Assembly: GCF_007994135.1 (NCBI RefSeq)
Contig: NZ_VLKF01000001.1
Location: forward strand, 868,001 to 932,000
From: Modestobacter roseus
GTDB lineage: Bacteria > Actinomycetota > Actinomycetes > Mycobacteriales > Geodermatophilaceae
DNA length: 64,000 nucleotides
Direction: 5' to 3'
Part shown: positions 24,097 to 32,974 of the stretch, in pieces
Layout of the letters: each line of letters opens with the position of its first letter
Position numbering within the stretch: position 1 is the stretch's first letter
Notes under the pieces: model-generated
The model's input: the letters and a program-made list of their open reading frames with translations, nothing else
Databases searched by the model: none
Told to the model about the DNA's origin: nothing
Made by a program: the position numbers and the translations under genes

Positions 24097-27000
24097 GCGA
24101 CCCCTTCGTCCACCTGCACGTCGCCTCCGGGTACTCGATGCGCCACGGCGCCAACCACCCGGCCGACCTGGTGGCCCGGGCCGCCGAGCACGGCATGGGG
24201 GCGCTCGCGCTGACCGACCGGGACGGCCTCTACGGCGCGGTCAAGTTCGCGCTGGCCTGCCGGTCGGCCGACATCCGGCCCTTGTTCGGGGTCGATCTTG
24301 CCGTCGACCCCGTCGCCGGCGGCGAGCCGGGGGAGACCGGGCGGATCCGCTCGGCCGAGCTGCGCCGGGCGCACCACCCCGCCGGCCGCCGGTCACCGGC
24401 CCGCGGCGGGGCCGCCGTCGACCCCCGGCTGCCGCGGGTCACCTTCCTGGCCCGCGACGGCGCCGGCTGGCGTTCGCTGTGCCGGCTGACCAGCGCCACC
24501 CACCTGAGCGGCACCCGCGGGGAGCCGGTCAGCTCGCTGGCCCTCGCCGGGGAGCACGCCCCCGGGCTGCTGGCGGTGCTCGGCCCCGACTCGTCGGTGG
24601 GCCGGGCGCTGGCCGCCGGCAACGCCGACCTCGCGCACGCCCGGCTGGCCGCCTGGCGGGCGGTCTTCGACGGCGGGGAGGGGGGCGGCCGGCTGGTGCT
24701 CGAGGTCGTCCACCACCGGGGTCGGGGCGACCGGGCCCGCGCCCAGGCGATGCTGCGGCTGGCCGGCGAGGCCGGGGTCCCGGCGGTGCTCACCAACGCG
24801 GTGCGCTACGTCGACGCCCTCGACGCCCCCACCGCCGACGTCCTCGACGCCGCCCGCCGGCTGGTCCCGCTGGGGGAGCGGCACGTCGACCGGCGGACCG
24901 CCGAGGGGTACCTGAAGTCGGGCAAGGAGATGGCCGAGCTCGCCGCGGAGCTGGCCGGGCCCGACCGCGACGCGGCGCTGCGGCTGCTGGAGACCACCGC
25001 CCGGGTCGCCGAGCAGTGCGTCGTCGACGTCCGGGCCGACCTGGGCATCGGCAGCGTCCGCTACCCCGAGCTCGACGTGGTCACCACCGCCGCCGAGCGG
25101 GGGATGGGTCCCTCGCAGGTGCTGCGCGCCCGGTGCGAGGCCGGCTTCGGCCGGCGGGCGATGGCACCCACGGCCGCGGTGCGCGAGCGGCTGGAGGAGG
25201 AGCTCACGGTGATCGACTCCCTCGGCTACCCCTCCTACTTCCTCACCGTCGCCGACGTGGTCACCCTGATCAAGGAGCTCCGGGTGCGGGCGGCGGCCCG
25301 GGGATCGGGCGCCGGCAGCCTGGTCACCTACCTGCTGGGCATCTCCGACGTCGACCCGATCCGCTACGGCCTGCTGATGGAGCGGTTCCTCTCCCCGCTG
25401 CGCCACCAGCTGCCCGACATCGACATCGACGTGGAGTCCGCCCGGCGGATGGAGGTCTACGACGCGGTGATCGAGCGCTTCGGCGCCGACCGGGTCAGCT
25501 GCATCTCGATGATGGACACCTACCGGGTGCGGCACGCCATCCGCGACGTCGGGGCGGCGCTCGGGCTGCCCCCGGCCGAGATCGACGCGGTCGCCAAGGC
25601 GTTTCCGCACATCCGGGCCGACCAGGTGCACGCGGCCCTGCGCGACCTGCCGGAACTGCGGGCCAGCCGGCTGGGGTCGAAGCGGTCCGGCGGCAGCGGC
25701 GACCTCGACCTGCTGTTCGACCTGGTCGCCCGGCTCGACGGGCTGCCCCGGCACATCGCCCTGCACCCCTGCGGGGTGCTGCTCTCCGACGCCACCCTGC
25801 TGGACCGCACCCCGGTGGAGAGCAGCTACCTCGGCTACCCGATGAGCCAGTTCGACAAGGACGATGTCGAGGAGCTCGGGCTGCTCAAGCTCGACCTGCT
25901 CGGCATCCGGATGCAATCGGCGATCGCGCACGCGATGGACGAGGTGGCCCGGGTCGACGGGCAGCAGGTCGACATCGACGCCGTCCCGCGCGACGACCCG
26001 ACCACCTTCGCGCTGATCCGCAGCACCCGGACGCTGGGCATGTTCCAGATCGAGTCACCGGGGCAGCGGGAGCTGGTCGGCAAGTTCGGCCCACAGACCT
26101 TCGAGGACCTCATCGTCGACATCTCGCTGTTCCGGCCCGGTCCGGTGAAGAGCGACATGGTCACCCCGTTCCTGCTGGCCCGGAACGGCTGGCGCGACCC
26201 GGAGTACCTGCACCCCGCGCTGAAGCCGGCGCTGGAGCAGACCGCCGGGGTGGTGGTCTTCCACGAACAGGTGCTGATGATCGTCGCGGCGATGACCGGC
26301 TGCTCGCTGGCCGAGGCCGACGAGGTGCGCCGTGCGCTGGGGGAGAAGGACGCCCACCCGGAGGTGAAGGCGTGGTTCGCCCCGCGCGCGCTGGACGAGG
26401 GCTTCCCGGTGGCGGTGGTCGAGCAGGTGTGGGAGGTGCTGGTCGCCTTCGGCTCGTTCGGCTTCTGCAAGGCGCACGCCGCGGCGTTCGCGCTGCCCAC
26501 CTACCAGTCGGCCTGGCTGAAGACCCACCACACCGCGGCGTTCCTGGCCGGGGTGCTCACCCACGACCCGGGGATGTACCCCAAGCGGCTGATCCTCGAC
26601 GACGCCCGCAACTTCGGGGTGCGCGTGCTGGGCCTGGACGTCAACGCCTCCACCGGCACCTACCGGGTGGAGCGGGTCGACGGGGACGGGTCCGGCGCGG
26701 ACGGGCGGGACGGCGACGCGTGGCGGCGCCCGGAGTGGATGCCCGCCTCGATGCCCGCGCCGGGCCGGTACGGCATCCGGCTGTCGCTGGCCGACGTCAA
26801 GGGCATCGACGACGACGAGGTGGGCCGGGTCGTCGCCGGGCAGCCGTACCGCTCGCTGGCCGACTTCTGGACCCGGGCGGCGGTGTCCCGGCCGGTGGTG
26901 GAGCGGCTGGTCCTCGCCGGGGGGTTCGACTCGGTCTACGGCTTCGGCGTGCGCGACAGCGAGGGGGGCCGGCCGGCCCGACGGCGCCAGCAGCTGACCC

Positions 27001-27848
27001 GCCGCGACCTGCTGCTGCAGATCGGCGAACTCGAACGGTGGAGCCGCAGCGGCCGCAAGGCCAGCAGCACCGGTCAGCTCGGGCTGGACCTGTTCGGTCT
27101 GGAGGAGCCCGATGCCGGGGCGGACCGGGGCGACGGGGACGGCGGGCCGCCGGACTTCGTCCCCTCCGGCCTGCCGGAGTTCACCGACGCCGAACGGGTG
27201 CGTGCCGAGCTGGAGGTGCTCGGGCTGGACGCCAGCCGGCACGTCGTCGACTTCTACCGGCCGTTCCTCAGCGCGCTCGGCGCGGTCCCGGCCGAGGACC
27301 TGCTGGGCTGCCGGAGCGGGTCGGAGGTGCTGGTGGCCGGGGTGAAGGTGGCCACCCAGACCCCGCCGATCCGGTCCGGCCGGCGGGTGGTGTTCGTGAC
27401 CCTCGACGACGGCACCGGGTGTGCTGACTCGACGTTCTTCGAGGACGCCCAGGGCCCCTACGCCGCCACGGTCTTCCACTCGTGGCTGCTGGTGGTCCGC
27501 GGGGTGCTGCGCCGTACCGGCCCGCGCGGGGTCTCGCTGCGTGCCACCGGGGCGTGGGAGCTCCCCGCGCTGCACGAGGCGTGGGAGACCGGCGGGCCGG
27601 CCGCGGTGGCGGAGCTGATGGCGGCCCCGGGGGAGTACACCGACCAGGCGATCGCCGGGGCGGCGGCCTCGCACGGCTCGCGGCCGGTGGTGGTGCGGCC
27701 GGTGCTGGTGCACCCGACCGGGTTCCGGATGTCGCCCTACGCCGACATCAAGCCGGCCGGCGACGACGCCGCGACCGCCGCCCGCCGGGCAGCGGCAGCG
27801 CCGCCGCGCAAGCTGTGGCACTCCAGCCCCGGCAGCTCGGGGCATTGA
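24093..27848 (+). CDS. dnaE2: Error-prone DNA polymerase III alpha subunit DnaE2
   Basis: C-family polymerase for translesion synthesis and induced mutagenesis (1251 residues). The N-terminus is a PHP domain (HLHVASGYSMRHGANHP, ALTDRDGLYGAVKFALACR). The polymerase core has HQLPDIDIDVESARR near 436-450 with the catalytic Asp pair, the RGSGAGSLVTYLLGI fingers motif and FCKAHAAAFALPTYQSAWLKTHH. An OB fold lies near 1075-1115 (VLVAGVKVATQTPP). It is longer than most DnaE2 (about 1080); extra residues include an insert after LAVDPVAGGEPGETGR. GTG 24093 overlaps the previous stop. ImuA' and ImuB partners are not in this window. Confidence 0.92.
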   Translation: MSDPFVHLHVASGYSMRHGANHPADLVARAAEHGMGALALTDRDGLYGAVKFALACRSADIRPLFGVDLAVDPVAGGEPGETGRIRSAELRRAHHPAGRRSPARGGAAVDPRLPRVTFLARDGAGWRSLCRLTSATHLSGTRGEPVSSLALAGEHAPGLLAVLGPDSSVGRALAAGNADLAHARLAAWRAVFDGGEGGGRLVLEVVHHRGRGDRARAQAMLRLAGEAGVPAVLTNAVRYVDALDAPTADVLDAARRLVPLGERHVDRRTAEGYLKSGKEMAELAAELAGPDRDAALRLLETTARVAEQCVVDVRADLGIGSVRYPELDVVTTAAERGMGPSQVLRARCEAGFGRRAMAPTAAVRERLEEELTVIDSLGYPSYFLTVADVVTLIKELRVRAAARGSGAGSLVTYLLGISDVDPIRYGLLMERFLSPLRHQLPDIDIDVESARRMEVYDAVIERFGADRVSCISMMDTYRVRHAIRDVGAALGLPPAEIDAVAKAFPHIRADQVHAALRDLPELRASRLGSKRSGGSGDLDLLFDLVARLDGLPRHIALHPCGVLLSDATLLDRTPVESSYLGYPMSQFDKDDVEELGLLKLDLLGIRMQSAIAHAMDEVARVDGQQVDIDAVPRDDPTTFALIRSTRTLGMFQIESPGQRELVGKFGPQTFEDLIVDISLFRPGPVKSDMVTPFLLARNGWRDPEYLHPALKPALEQTAGVVVFHEQVLMIVAAMTGCSLAEADEVRRALGEKDAHPEVKAWFAPRALDEGFPVAVVEQVWEVLVAFGSFGFCKAHAAAFALPTYQSAWLKTHHTAAFLAGVLTHDPGMYPKRLILDDARNFGVRVLGLDVNASTGTYRVERVDGDGSGADGRDGDAWRRPEWMPASMPAPGRYGIRLSLADVKGIDDDEVGRVVAGQPYRSLADFWTRAAVSRPVVERLVLAGGFDSVYGFGVRDSEGGRPARRRQQLTRRDLLLQIGELERWSRSGRKASSTGQLGLDLFGLEEPDAGADRGDGDGGPPDFVPSGLPEFTDAERVRAELEVLGLDASRHVVDFYRPFLSALGAVPAEDLLGCRSGSEVLVAGVKVATQTPPIRSGRRVVFVTLDDGTGCADSTFFEDAQGPYAATVFHSWLLVVRGVLRRTGPRGVSLRATGAWELPALHEAWETGGPAAVAELMAAPGEYTDQAIAGAAASHGSRPVVVRPVLVHPTGFRMSPYADIKPAGDDAATAARRAAAAPPRKLWHSSPGSSGH

Positions 27849-27850
27849 GG

Positions 27851-27922
27851 AAGGACCCCGTCGTTCGGCCCCGTCCCGAGGCTCGCCCCGAGCGTGCGAG
27901 GGGTGAGGAGGACGGGGTCCTT
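27851..27922. terminator. bidirectional terminator or palindromic repeat after dnaE2
   Basis: AAGGACCCCGTC (27851-27862) and GACGGGGTCCTT (27911-27922) are perfect 12-bp arms enclosing 48 nt that contain a smaller GCTCG/CGAGC hairpin. It lies between the convergent dnaE2 and the small minus-strand gene and ends in TT on either strand, so it could stop both transcripts. Confidence 0.7.
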
Positions 27923-27924
27923 GT

Positions 27925-28131
27925 TCAGGCGGGCGCCCAGGCCAGCAGCAGGCGCCAGCGCTCGCCGTCCTGCCGGTGCACCTGGAAGTCGCGACGGCCC
28001 CCGAACCGGGGCTCGGGGCGGGGGTAGTCCTCCGCCCGGGCCACGGCGAAGACCCGGGCGTCCTCGTCGCAGGCCGCGGTGAACGTGTCGGTCGGGTACC
28101 CGTACCCGTCCATCAGTCGGTAGCTGGGCAT
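27925..28131 (-). CDS. Small conserved-looking hypothetical protein
   Basis: A 68-residue protein, MPSYRLMDGYGYPTDTF..., ending in RRDFQVHRQDGERWRLLLAWAPA, that I do not recognise. It is soluble, acidic in the middle (CDEDARVFAVARAEDYPRPEPR) and may form a small beta sheet. Start ATG 28131 is preferred over upstream GTG starts because the preceding residues are low-complexity. The gene's stop codon lies 2 bp from the palindromic terminator, fitting a discrete transcription unit. Confidence 0.6.
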   Translation of the reverse strand: MPSYRLMDGYGYPTDTFTAACDEDARVFAVARAEDYPRPEPRFGGRRDFQVHRQDGERWRLLLAWAPA

Positions 28132-28286
28132 GGCGGGACGGTAGGGAACGACGCTGCCGGCACCACGGCCGACGCGCGAACGGGAGGTGACGCACGCCTC
28201 AACAGTCACCCTGGCCCCAGGGGGCCCGGGTGGCGGGCCCGGAGCCGGGTGGCGCCCACCGGGCTGTGGCCCCGGCTGCACCGCAC

Positions 28287-28292
28287 TAGGCT
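28287..28292 (+). promoter_or_regulatory. -10 box of a leaderless methyltransferase promoter
   Basis: TAGGCT ends 6 nt before the GTG at 28299, with no ribosome site in between, as expected for a leaderless transcript. Confidence 0.4.
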
Positions 28293-28298
28293 CCGCAC

Positions 28299-29054
28299 GT
28301 GCCGCCCACCTCCTCCGCCGCGCCGACCCAGGCCCCCGCCCGGACGGCGGCCGTCTGGGCGGCGCTGGACCCGGTCGTCACCGGCGGTCACCCCCTGCAG
28401 GTCCTCGACGTCGGCGGGGGCAGCGGCATGTTCGCCGTGCCGCTCGCCCAGCTGGGCCACACGGTCACCGTCGTCGATCCCAGCGCCGACGCGCTGGCCA
28501 CCCTGCACCGGCGCGCCGAGACCGCCGGGGTCGGCGGCCGGGTGCGCAGCCTGCAGGGCGACGCCGACCGGATGCCCCCGGTCGCCGCGGACGGACCGCA
28601 GGCCCCCGGCTTCGACCTGGTGCTCTGCCACTTCGTGCTCGAGGTGGTCGACGACCCGTCCAGCACCCTCGGCCAGATCGCCGCGGTGCTGCGGCCGGGC
28701 GGCACCCTCTCGCTGGCCGCGGCCAACCGGGCCGGTGCCGTGCTGGCCCGCGCCGTCGGCGGTCACCCGGTCGAGGCCCGCGAGCTGCTCGCCGACCGCG
28801 ACCCCGCCCCGGCCCGTGGTGGCCCCGCCCGGCGGCGCTTCGACCCCGACCAGCTGCTCGCCCTCGTCGCCGGCGCCGGCCTGCAGCCGGGGGAGTGGCG
28901 CGGGGTCTCCGTCGTTGCCGACCTGCTGGAGGCCTCCTCCGGCGCCGTCCCCGAGGCCGTCCGCGCCCTGGAGCTCGCGCTGTCCGGGGCCTCGCCCTAC
29001 CGGGACGTCGCGACCGGCCTGCACGTGCTCGCCACCCGACCCGCCACCGCCTGA
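28299..29054 (+). CDS. Class I SAM-dependent methyltransferase
   Basis: Rossmann-fold methyltransferase of 251 residues. Motif I is LQVLDVGGGSGMFAVPLAQLGHTVTVVDPS (about 33-62); motif II/IV FDLVLCHFVLEVVDDPSSTLGQIAAVLRPGG follows. An insertion after ANRAGAVLARAVGG resembles CmoA/SmtA-type methyltransferases (tRNA or small-molecule). The acceptor is not predictable. Sixteen bases separate it from the phosphatase-family gene, so the pair is likely co-transcribed. Confidence 0.85.
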   Translation: MPPTSSAAPTQAPARTAAVWAALDPVVTGGHPLQVLDVGGGSGMFAVPLAQLGHTVTVVDPSADALATLHRRAETAGVGGRVRSLQGDADRMPPVAADGPQAPGFDLVLCHFVLEVVDDPSSTLGQIAAVLRPGGTLSLAAANRAGAVLARAVGGHPVEARELLADRDPAPARGGPARRRFDPDQLLALVAGAGLQPGEWRGVSVVADLLEASSGAVPEAVRALELALSGASPYRDVATGLHVLATRPATA

Positions 29055-29070
29055 TCCGCAGCGGCGCGCC

Positions 29071-30258
29071 ATGACCCTGCCGTCGGACACCCTGCCGGCG
29101 GAGTTCACGGTCCCGGCCTACGGCAGCGCCACCCTCGCCGACGTCCTGCCCAGCGTGGCGACCGCGCTGGGCGTCCCGGTGCAGCGCGGCGACCTGCCCG
29201 GTGACCCGCTCCGGCTGACCGAGGCCCTCGACGGTGCCCGCCGGGTCGTCGTCCTGCTGGTCGACGGGCTCGGCGCGGAGCTGGTCGCCGCCCACCCCGA
29301 CACCGCCCCGGTGCTCAACGCCCTGGGCACCCCCGCGGGGGTGCTGTCCGCGCCCTGCCCCAGCACCACCCCGGTCAGCCTGACCACCCTGGGCACCGGG
29401 CTGCCGCCGGGCAGCCACGGGGTGCTCGGCTTCGTCACCGAGGTGCCCGGCACCGGGCGGACGCTCAACCACGTGCAGTGGAAGGACGACCCCGACCCGC
29501 GGCAGTGGCAGTCCCGGCCCACCGTCTTCGAGCAGGCCACCGCCGCCGGGGTCCGGTGCACGGCGGTCGGCCCGCACTCCTTCGCCGGCTCCGGGCTGAC
29601 CCGGGCGGCCTACCGCGGGGCCGACTACACGCCCGCCTACAGCCCCGGTGACCTGGTGGCCCTGGTGCACGGGGCGCTCGCCGCCGGGGAGCCCAGCCTC
29701 GTCTACGCCTACACCGCCGAACTCGACCTCACCGGGCACGTTCGCGGCATCGACTCGCCCAGCTGGCGGGCCCAGCTCGCCGTCGTCGACGGCGTGGTCG
29801 AGCAGCTGGCCGCCGGCCTCCCCGACGACGCCGTCCTCCTGGTCACCGCCGACCACGGCATGGTCGACGTCCCCGGTGACACCCGGCTGGACGTCACCGA
29901 GGAGCCGGCGCTCACCGACGGCATCCGGCTGCTCACCGGCGAGCCGCGGGCCCGCTACGTGCACACCGAACCCGGCGCCACCGACGACGTGCTGGCCACC
30001 TGGCGGGAGGTGCTCGGCGAGCGCGCCTGGGTGGCCGGCCGCGAAGAGGCCGCCGCCGCCGGCGTGTTCGGCCCGGTCGACCCGGCGGTCGTCGAGCGGA
30101 TCGGCGACGTCGTCGTCCTCGCCCGGGGCACCTGGGCCTTCCCCGCCGGCGCCACCGAGCCACCGCACGCGGCGCTGCTGGCCGCCTACCACGGCTCGCT
30201 CACCTCGGCGGAGCTGGCGATCCCGCTGCTGGCCGCCCGCGGTCGCGCGCTCCGCTGA
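29071..30258 (+). CDS. Alkaline phosphatase family (nucleotide pyrophosphatase/phosphodiesterase-like) protein
   Basis: Alkaline-phosphatase-superfamily hydrolase of 395 residues. Metal and nucleophile sites appear as VVVLLVDGLGAELV (Asp), CPSTTPVSLTTLGTGLPPGSHGVLGF (nucleophile Thr/Ser), YAYTAELDLTGHVRG (Asp and His) and LVTADHGMVDVP (Asp-His), with a last His in LAAYHGSLT. This arrangement is that of nucleotide pyrophosphatase/phosphodiesterases rather than PhoA. No signal peptide is evident, so it is probably cytosolic. Start ATG 29071. Confidence 0.85.
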   Translation: MTLPSDTLPAEFTVPAYGSATLADVLPSVATALGVPVQRGDLPGDPLRLTEALDGARRVVVLLVDGLGAELVAAHPDTAPVLNALGTPAGVLSAPCPSTTPVSLTTLGTGLPPGSHGVLGFVTEVPGTGRTLNHVQWKDDPDPRQWQSRPTVFEQATAAGVRCTAVGPHSFAGSGLTRAAYRGADYTPAYSPGDLVALVHGALAAGEPSLVYAYTAELDLTGHVRGIDSPSWRAQLAVVDGVVEQLAAGLPDDAVLLVTADHGMVDVPGDTRLDVTEEPALTDGIRLLTGEPRARYVHTEPGATDDVLATWREVLGERAWVAGREEAAAAGVFGPVDPAVVERIGDVVVLARGTWAFPAGATEPPHAALLAAYHGSLTSAELAIPLLAARGRALR

Positions 30259-30261
30259 GGA

Positions 30262-31224
30262 TCAGGCCGCCGGAGCGGTGACCTGCAACGACATCGGGTG
30301 CCAGGTGCGCCAGTGCGCCGGCCGCAGCGCGCGGCAGGTGGTCAGCGCGGCCACCTCCGAGCGGCGGCTCTCGATCGTGACCCGCACGTCGCCGTCCGGC
30401 GAGCCCAGGGTCACCGCCCAGCGCTCCACCCCCTCGCCCGGGGAGGGCAGGTGGGTCAGGTGCACCAGCGGCAGGTCGCCGACCCCGAGCAGCCCGAGCT
30501 CGGCCCGGGCGTGCTGCTGGGCGGCCTGGGCCGCCGGCGCCCAGCCCGACCGGCCGCGCAGCCACGGCAGCGCGACCTCGCCCCGGGCGTGGGCGGCCAC
30601 CAGCTCGACGCCGTCGGTGGGCACCTGCCCGTAGACGTGCCCGGTGGGCAGCACCAGCACGTTGGCGGCGAACCGGTCCCCGCCGAGGTGGCTGGTCTCC
30701 CAGACCTCCGCCGCCCCCGCGGCGACCAGGCCCTGGGTGAGCGGCCGGCCCCGCACGGCGCAGCACGCGTCGTGCGCGCCGTGGGTGCAGACCAGGTACG
30801 AGGGGACGTCGGTCGGTTCGCCGACCGAGCCGTCCCAGGGCACCTCGAGCAGCTCGGCATCGGTCTCCCGGGTCGCCCAGCGCACCGTCTCCACCCCCGG
30901 GGTGGTGTCGGCCAGCGCCCACCGCCGGCCGGTGTCGGCCAGCCGCCCGCCGGGCCGCCGCACCAGCTGCACCCGGACGCCGGCCTCCCGCGCGCGGGCC
31001 GCCAGTCGTGGGGCCACCGCCTGGTCGAACCGGGACTCCAGCAGCGCGTCCCGCCCCCACGGCCCGGGCTGCTCGACCAGCAGCCAGCGCCGGGCCGGCG
31101 GCGCGGTGGCCGTCGGTGCATCACCGCGCACCAGCGCCTGCACCGAGCAGCGGCCCTCGTCGAGCCGCCCGGCGGGACGGCGGGCGGGCGACTGGTCACC
31201 CACCGACGGCGTCATGCCCCCCAT
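30262..31224 (-). CDS. Sucrase/ferredoxin-like family protein
   Basis: Thioredoxin-like-fold protein of 320 residues of the Suc_Fer-like family. The diagnostic parts are LVCTHGAHDACCAVRGRPLTQGL (Cys cluster that may hold a 2Fe-2S centre) and WETSHLGGDRFAANVLVLPTGHVYGQV. Function is not established; a redox role is likely. ATG at 31224 or 31215 could start it; either overlaps the upstream cupin gene's 3' end by 20-29 bp, so translation is probably coupled. It is the last gene of the small-protein-cupin-Suc_Fer operon on minus. Confidence 0.83.
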   Translation of the reverse strand: MGGMTPSVGDQSPARRPAGRLDEGRCSVQALVRGDAPTATAPPARRWLLVEQPGPWGRDALLESRFDQAVAPRLAARAREAGVRVQLVRRPGGRLADTGRRWALADTTPGVETVRWATRETDAELLEVPWDGSVGEPTDVPSYLVCTHGAHDACCAVRGRPLTQGLVAAGAAEVWETSHLGGDRFAANVLVLPTGHVYGQVPTDGVELVAAHARGEVALPWLRGRSGWAPAAQAAQQHARAELGLLGVGDLPLVHLTHLPSPGEGVERWAVTLGSPDGDVRVTIESRRSEVAALTTCRALRPAHWRTWHPMSLQVTAPAA

Positions 31225-32551
31225 CGTGCCCGCCGGTGCGCGCGGGCGCGTCGGCCCGGGCGTCGGGGACGAGCGCGATCGACTCGGTCACCAGCCGGCG
31301 GGCCAGGGTGAGCTGGTCGTCGGCGTCCAGCCCGGGCAGGTCGCCGACCTTGAGCTCGCCCGCGGCCAGCAGCGCGGCCAGGGCGGCGTGGGTGCTCGCC
31401 GGCAGGTCGTGGGTGCGCCGGCCGGCGACCAGCGCCACCCGGTCGCCCACCGGCTCGCGGAGCTGCGCGCGCAGCAGCGGTCGTACACGCAGCACGGTCT
31501 CGCCGTCCAGGGCCGCGACGGCGGCCGACTGGGCCAGCGGCGACACCGGCGCCGGGCGCACCTGCGCCCAGGTGCGGGCGCGGAGGGCGTCGGCGACGGC
31601 GGCCGGGTCGACCTCGCCGATCCAGCGCTGCAGGCCGCTGAGCACCGCGGCGACGTCCTCGGTGGTGGCCGCGGGGTCGGCCAGGTCGACGCCGAGCGGC
31701 AGCGAGCCGCGCAGCGCGGGGTCGTCGGCGGCGAGGGTGCGCACCAGGTCCAGCGCCGACTCGACCGCGCCCCAGCGGGTCACCGAGTGCACCCCGACGG
31801 TCAGGTGGGCGCTGATCTCCCCGAGCGCGACCGCGGAGTGCAGGTAGCCGCGGGGGAGGTAGAGGGCGTCGCCGGGGCGCAGCACCGCGTCGATCACCGG
31901 CGGGCGCTCGGCCGCGGCGGCGACCTCGGCGGCCCGGTCGGTCCAGGGCTGGGTGCGCAGCGGGTCGGGCAGCACCGGCTCGTGGATGGTCCAGTGCTTC
32001 TCCCCGGCGACCTGCAGCACGAAGACGTCGTGCACGTCGTAGTGCGGGGAGAAGCCGCGCGAGGACGGCGGGGTGACGTAGGCGTTGACCTGCGTGGGGT
32101 GGCCGAGGTCGGCGGCGAGCTGGCCGGCGAAGTCGATCAGCGGCGGCCACAGCCGGTGCAGCCCCTGCAGGACGACGGTGCTGCCCTCGGCGAACAGCCG
32201 GAGCACCGCGTCGGAGGAGACCTGGTCGGCGACCTCGGCGCCGGCGCCCTGGGGGCTGGTGAACCGCTTGGCGTCGACGACCGCGCCGTCCTTGGCGATG
32301 CGCAGGAACGGGGTGCGCAGGCCGCGGGTGCTCAGCAGCTCGTCGACCGCCTCGAGGCTCAGCAGGTCGGTGAAGGTGCCGCCCAGCTCGGCGGCGGTGG
32401 ACAGCAGCGGGCGACGCGACCAGTGCTCGGCGGCGAAGACGTCGGGGTCGACGGCGATGCAGCGGCGCAGCGCGGGGCGGGCACCCGGGGAGCGGGCACC
32501 GCCCTCCACGGGGGAGGACGGTGCCCGGTACTGCGGTTCAGGGTCGAGCAC
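31196..32551 (-). CDS. Cupin-4/JmjC-like protein (ribosomal oxygenase type)
   Basis: 2-oxoglutarate/Fe(II) oxygenase-like protein of 451 residues. The jelly-roll domain has PPSSRGFSPHYDVHDVFVLQVAGEKHWTIHEP with the HxD metal ligands, and PGDALYLPRGYLHSAVAL with the distal His. This is the Cupin_4 group related to YcfD/ROXA, which hydroxylates an arginine of ribosomal protein L16; the target here is inferred at most. The C-terminal half is helical with a winged-helix-like end. GTG at 32551 lies 2 bp after the stop of the repeat-rich small gene. Confidence 0.85.
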   Translation of the reverse strand: MLDPEPQYRAPSSPVEGGARSPGARPALRRCIAVDPDVFAAEHWSRRPLLSTAAELGGTFTDLLSLEAVDELLSTRGLRTPFLRIAKDGAVVDAKRFTSPQGAGAEVADQVSSDAVLRLFAEGSTVVLQGLHRLWPPLIDFAGQLAADLGHPTQVNAYVTPPSSRGFSPHYDVHDVFVLQVAGEKHWTIHEPVLPDPLRTQPWTDRAAEVAAAAERPPVIDAVLRPGDALYLPRGYLHSAVALGEISAHLTVGVHSVTRWGAVESALDLVRTLAADDPALRGSLPLGVDLADPAATTEDVAAVLSGLQRWIGEVDPAAVADALRARTWAQVRPAPVSPLAQSAAVAALDGETVLRVRPLLRAQLREPVGDRVALVAGRRTHDLPASTHAALAALLAAGELKVGDLPGLDADDQLTLARRLVTESIALVPDARADAPARTGGHDGGHDAVGG

Positions 32552-32553
32552 GG

Positions 32554-32841
32554 TCAGGCCGAGCCGTCCGCGCCGCCGTCGTGCTGCCCCGGGGTGCCGC
32601 CGCCGGCACCGGAGTCGGCCGGGCCCTCGGCCCCGCCGTCGGCGCCACCGTCGGCACCGCCGTCGGCACCGCCGTCCGCGCCACCGTCGTGCTGGCCGGG
32701 CGTGCCGGCACCGGCTCCGCTGTCCGCGGGGCCCTCGGCGCCGCCGTCGGCACCGCCGTCGTGCTGGCCGGGCGTGCCCTCACCGGCACCGGAGTCGGCC
32801 GGGCCCTCGGTGCTGGTCATGTCCTCGTCGTCGAGCGCCAT
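32554..32841 (-). CDS. Acidic Gly/Ala/Asp repeat small protein
   Basis: A 95-residue, low-complexity acidic protein. After MALDDEDMTST it consists of three copies of GPADSGAG(x)GTPGQHDGGADGG, the middle one expanded with extra GGAD units. GGAGGAGCC is an excellent ribosome site before ATG 32841, and the stop is 2 bp from the cupin start, so it is a real first gene of that operon. No function is recognised. The His-Asp pairs in PGQHDGG could bind metal, but this is speculation. Repeat number probably varies between strains. Confidence 0.7.
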   Translation of the reverse strand: MALDDEDMTSTEGPADSGAGEGTPGQHDGGADGGAEGPADSGAGAGTPGQHDGGADGGADGGADGGADGGAEGPADSGAGGGTPGQHDGGADGSA

Positions 32842-32974
32842 GGCTCCTCCGATCGTCGAGTCGCGGCCGCCGGTCGGCGGCCCCGGGCCAGTTCTACCGC
32901 GATGATCGACTCGCCACACCTCGGTGGCCCGACCCCGGTGCCACGACATCCGGTAGGGGACGACGGAGTGCGGC

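Noticed and set aside
31196-31224. Cupin/Suc_Fer overlap as a frameshift
   Set aside because: Both proteins are complete at normal length; the overlap is ordinary coupling.
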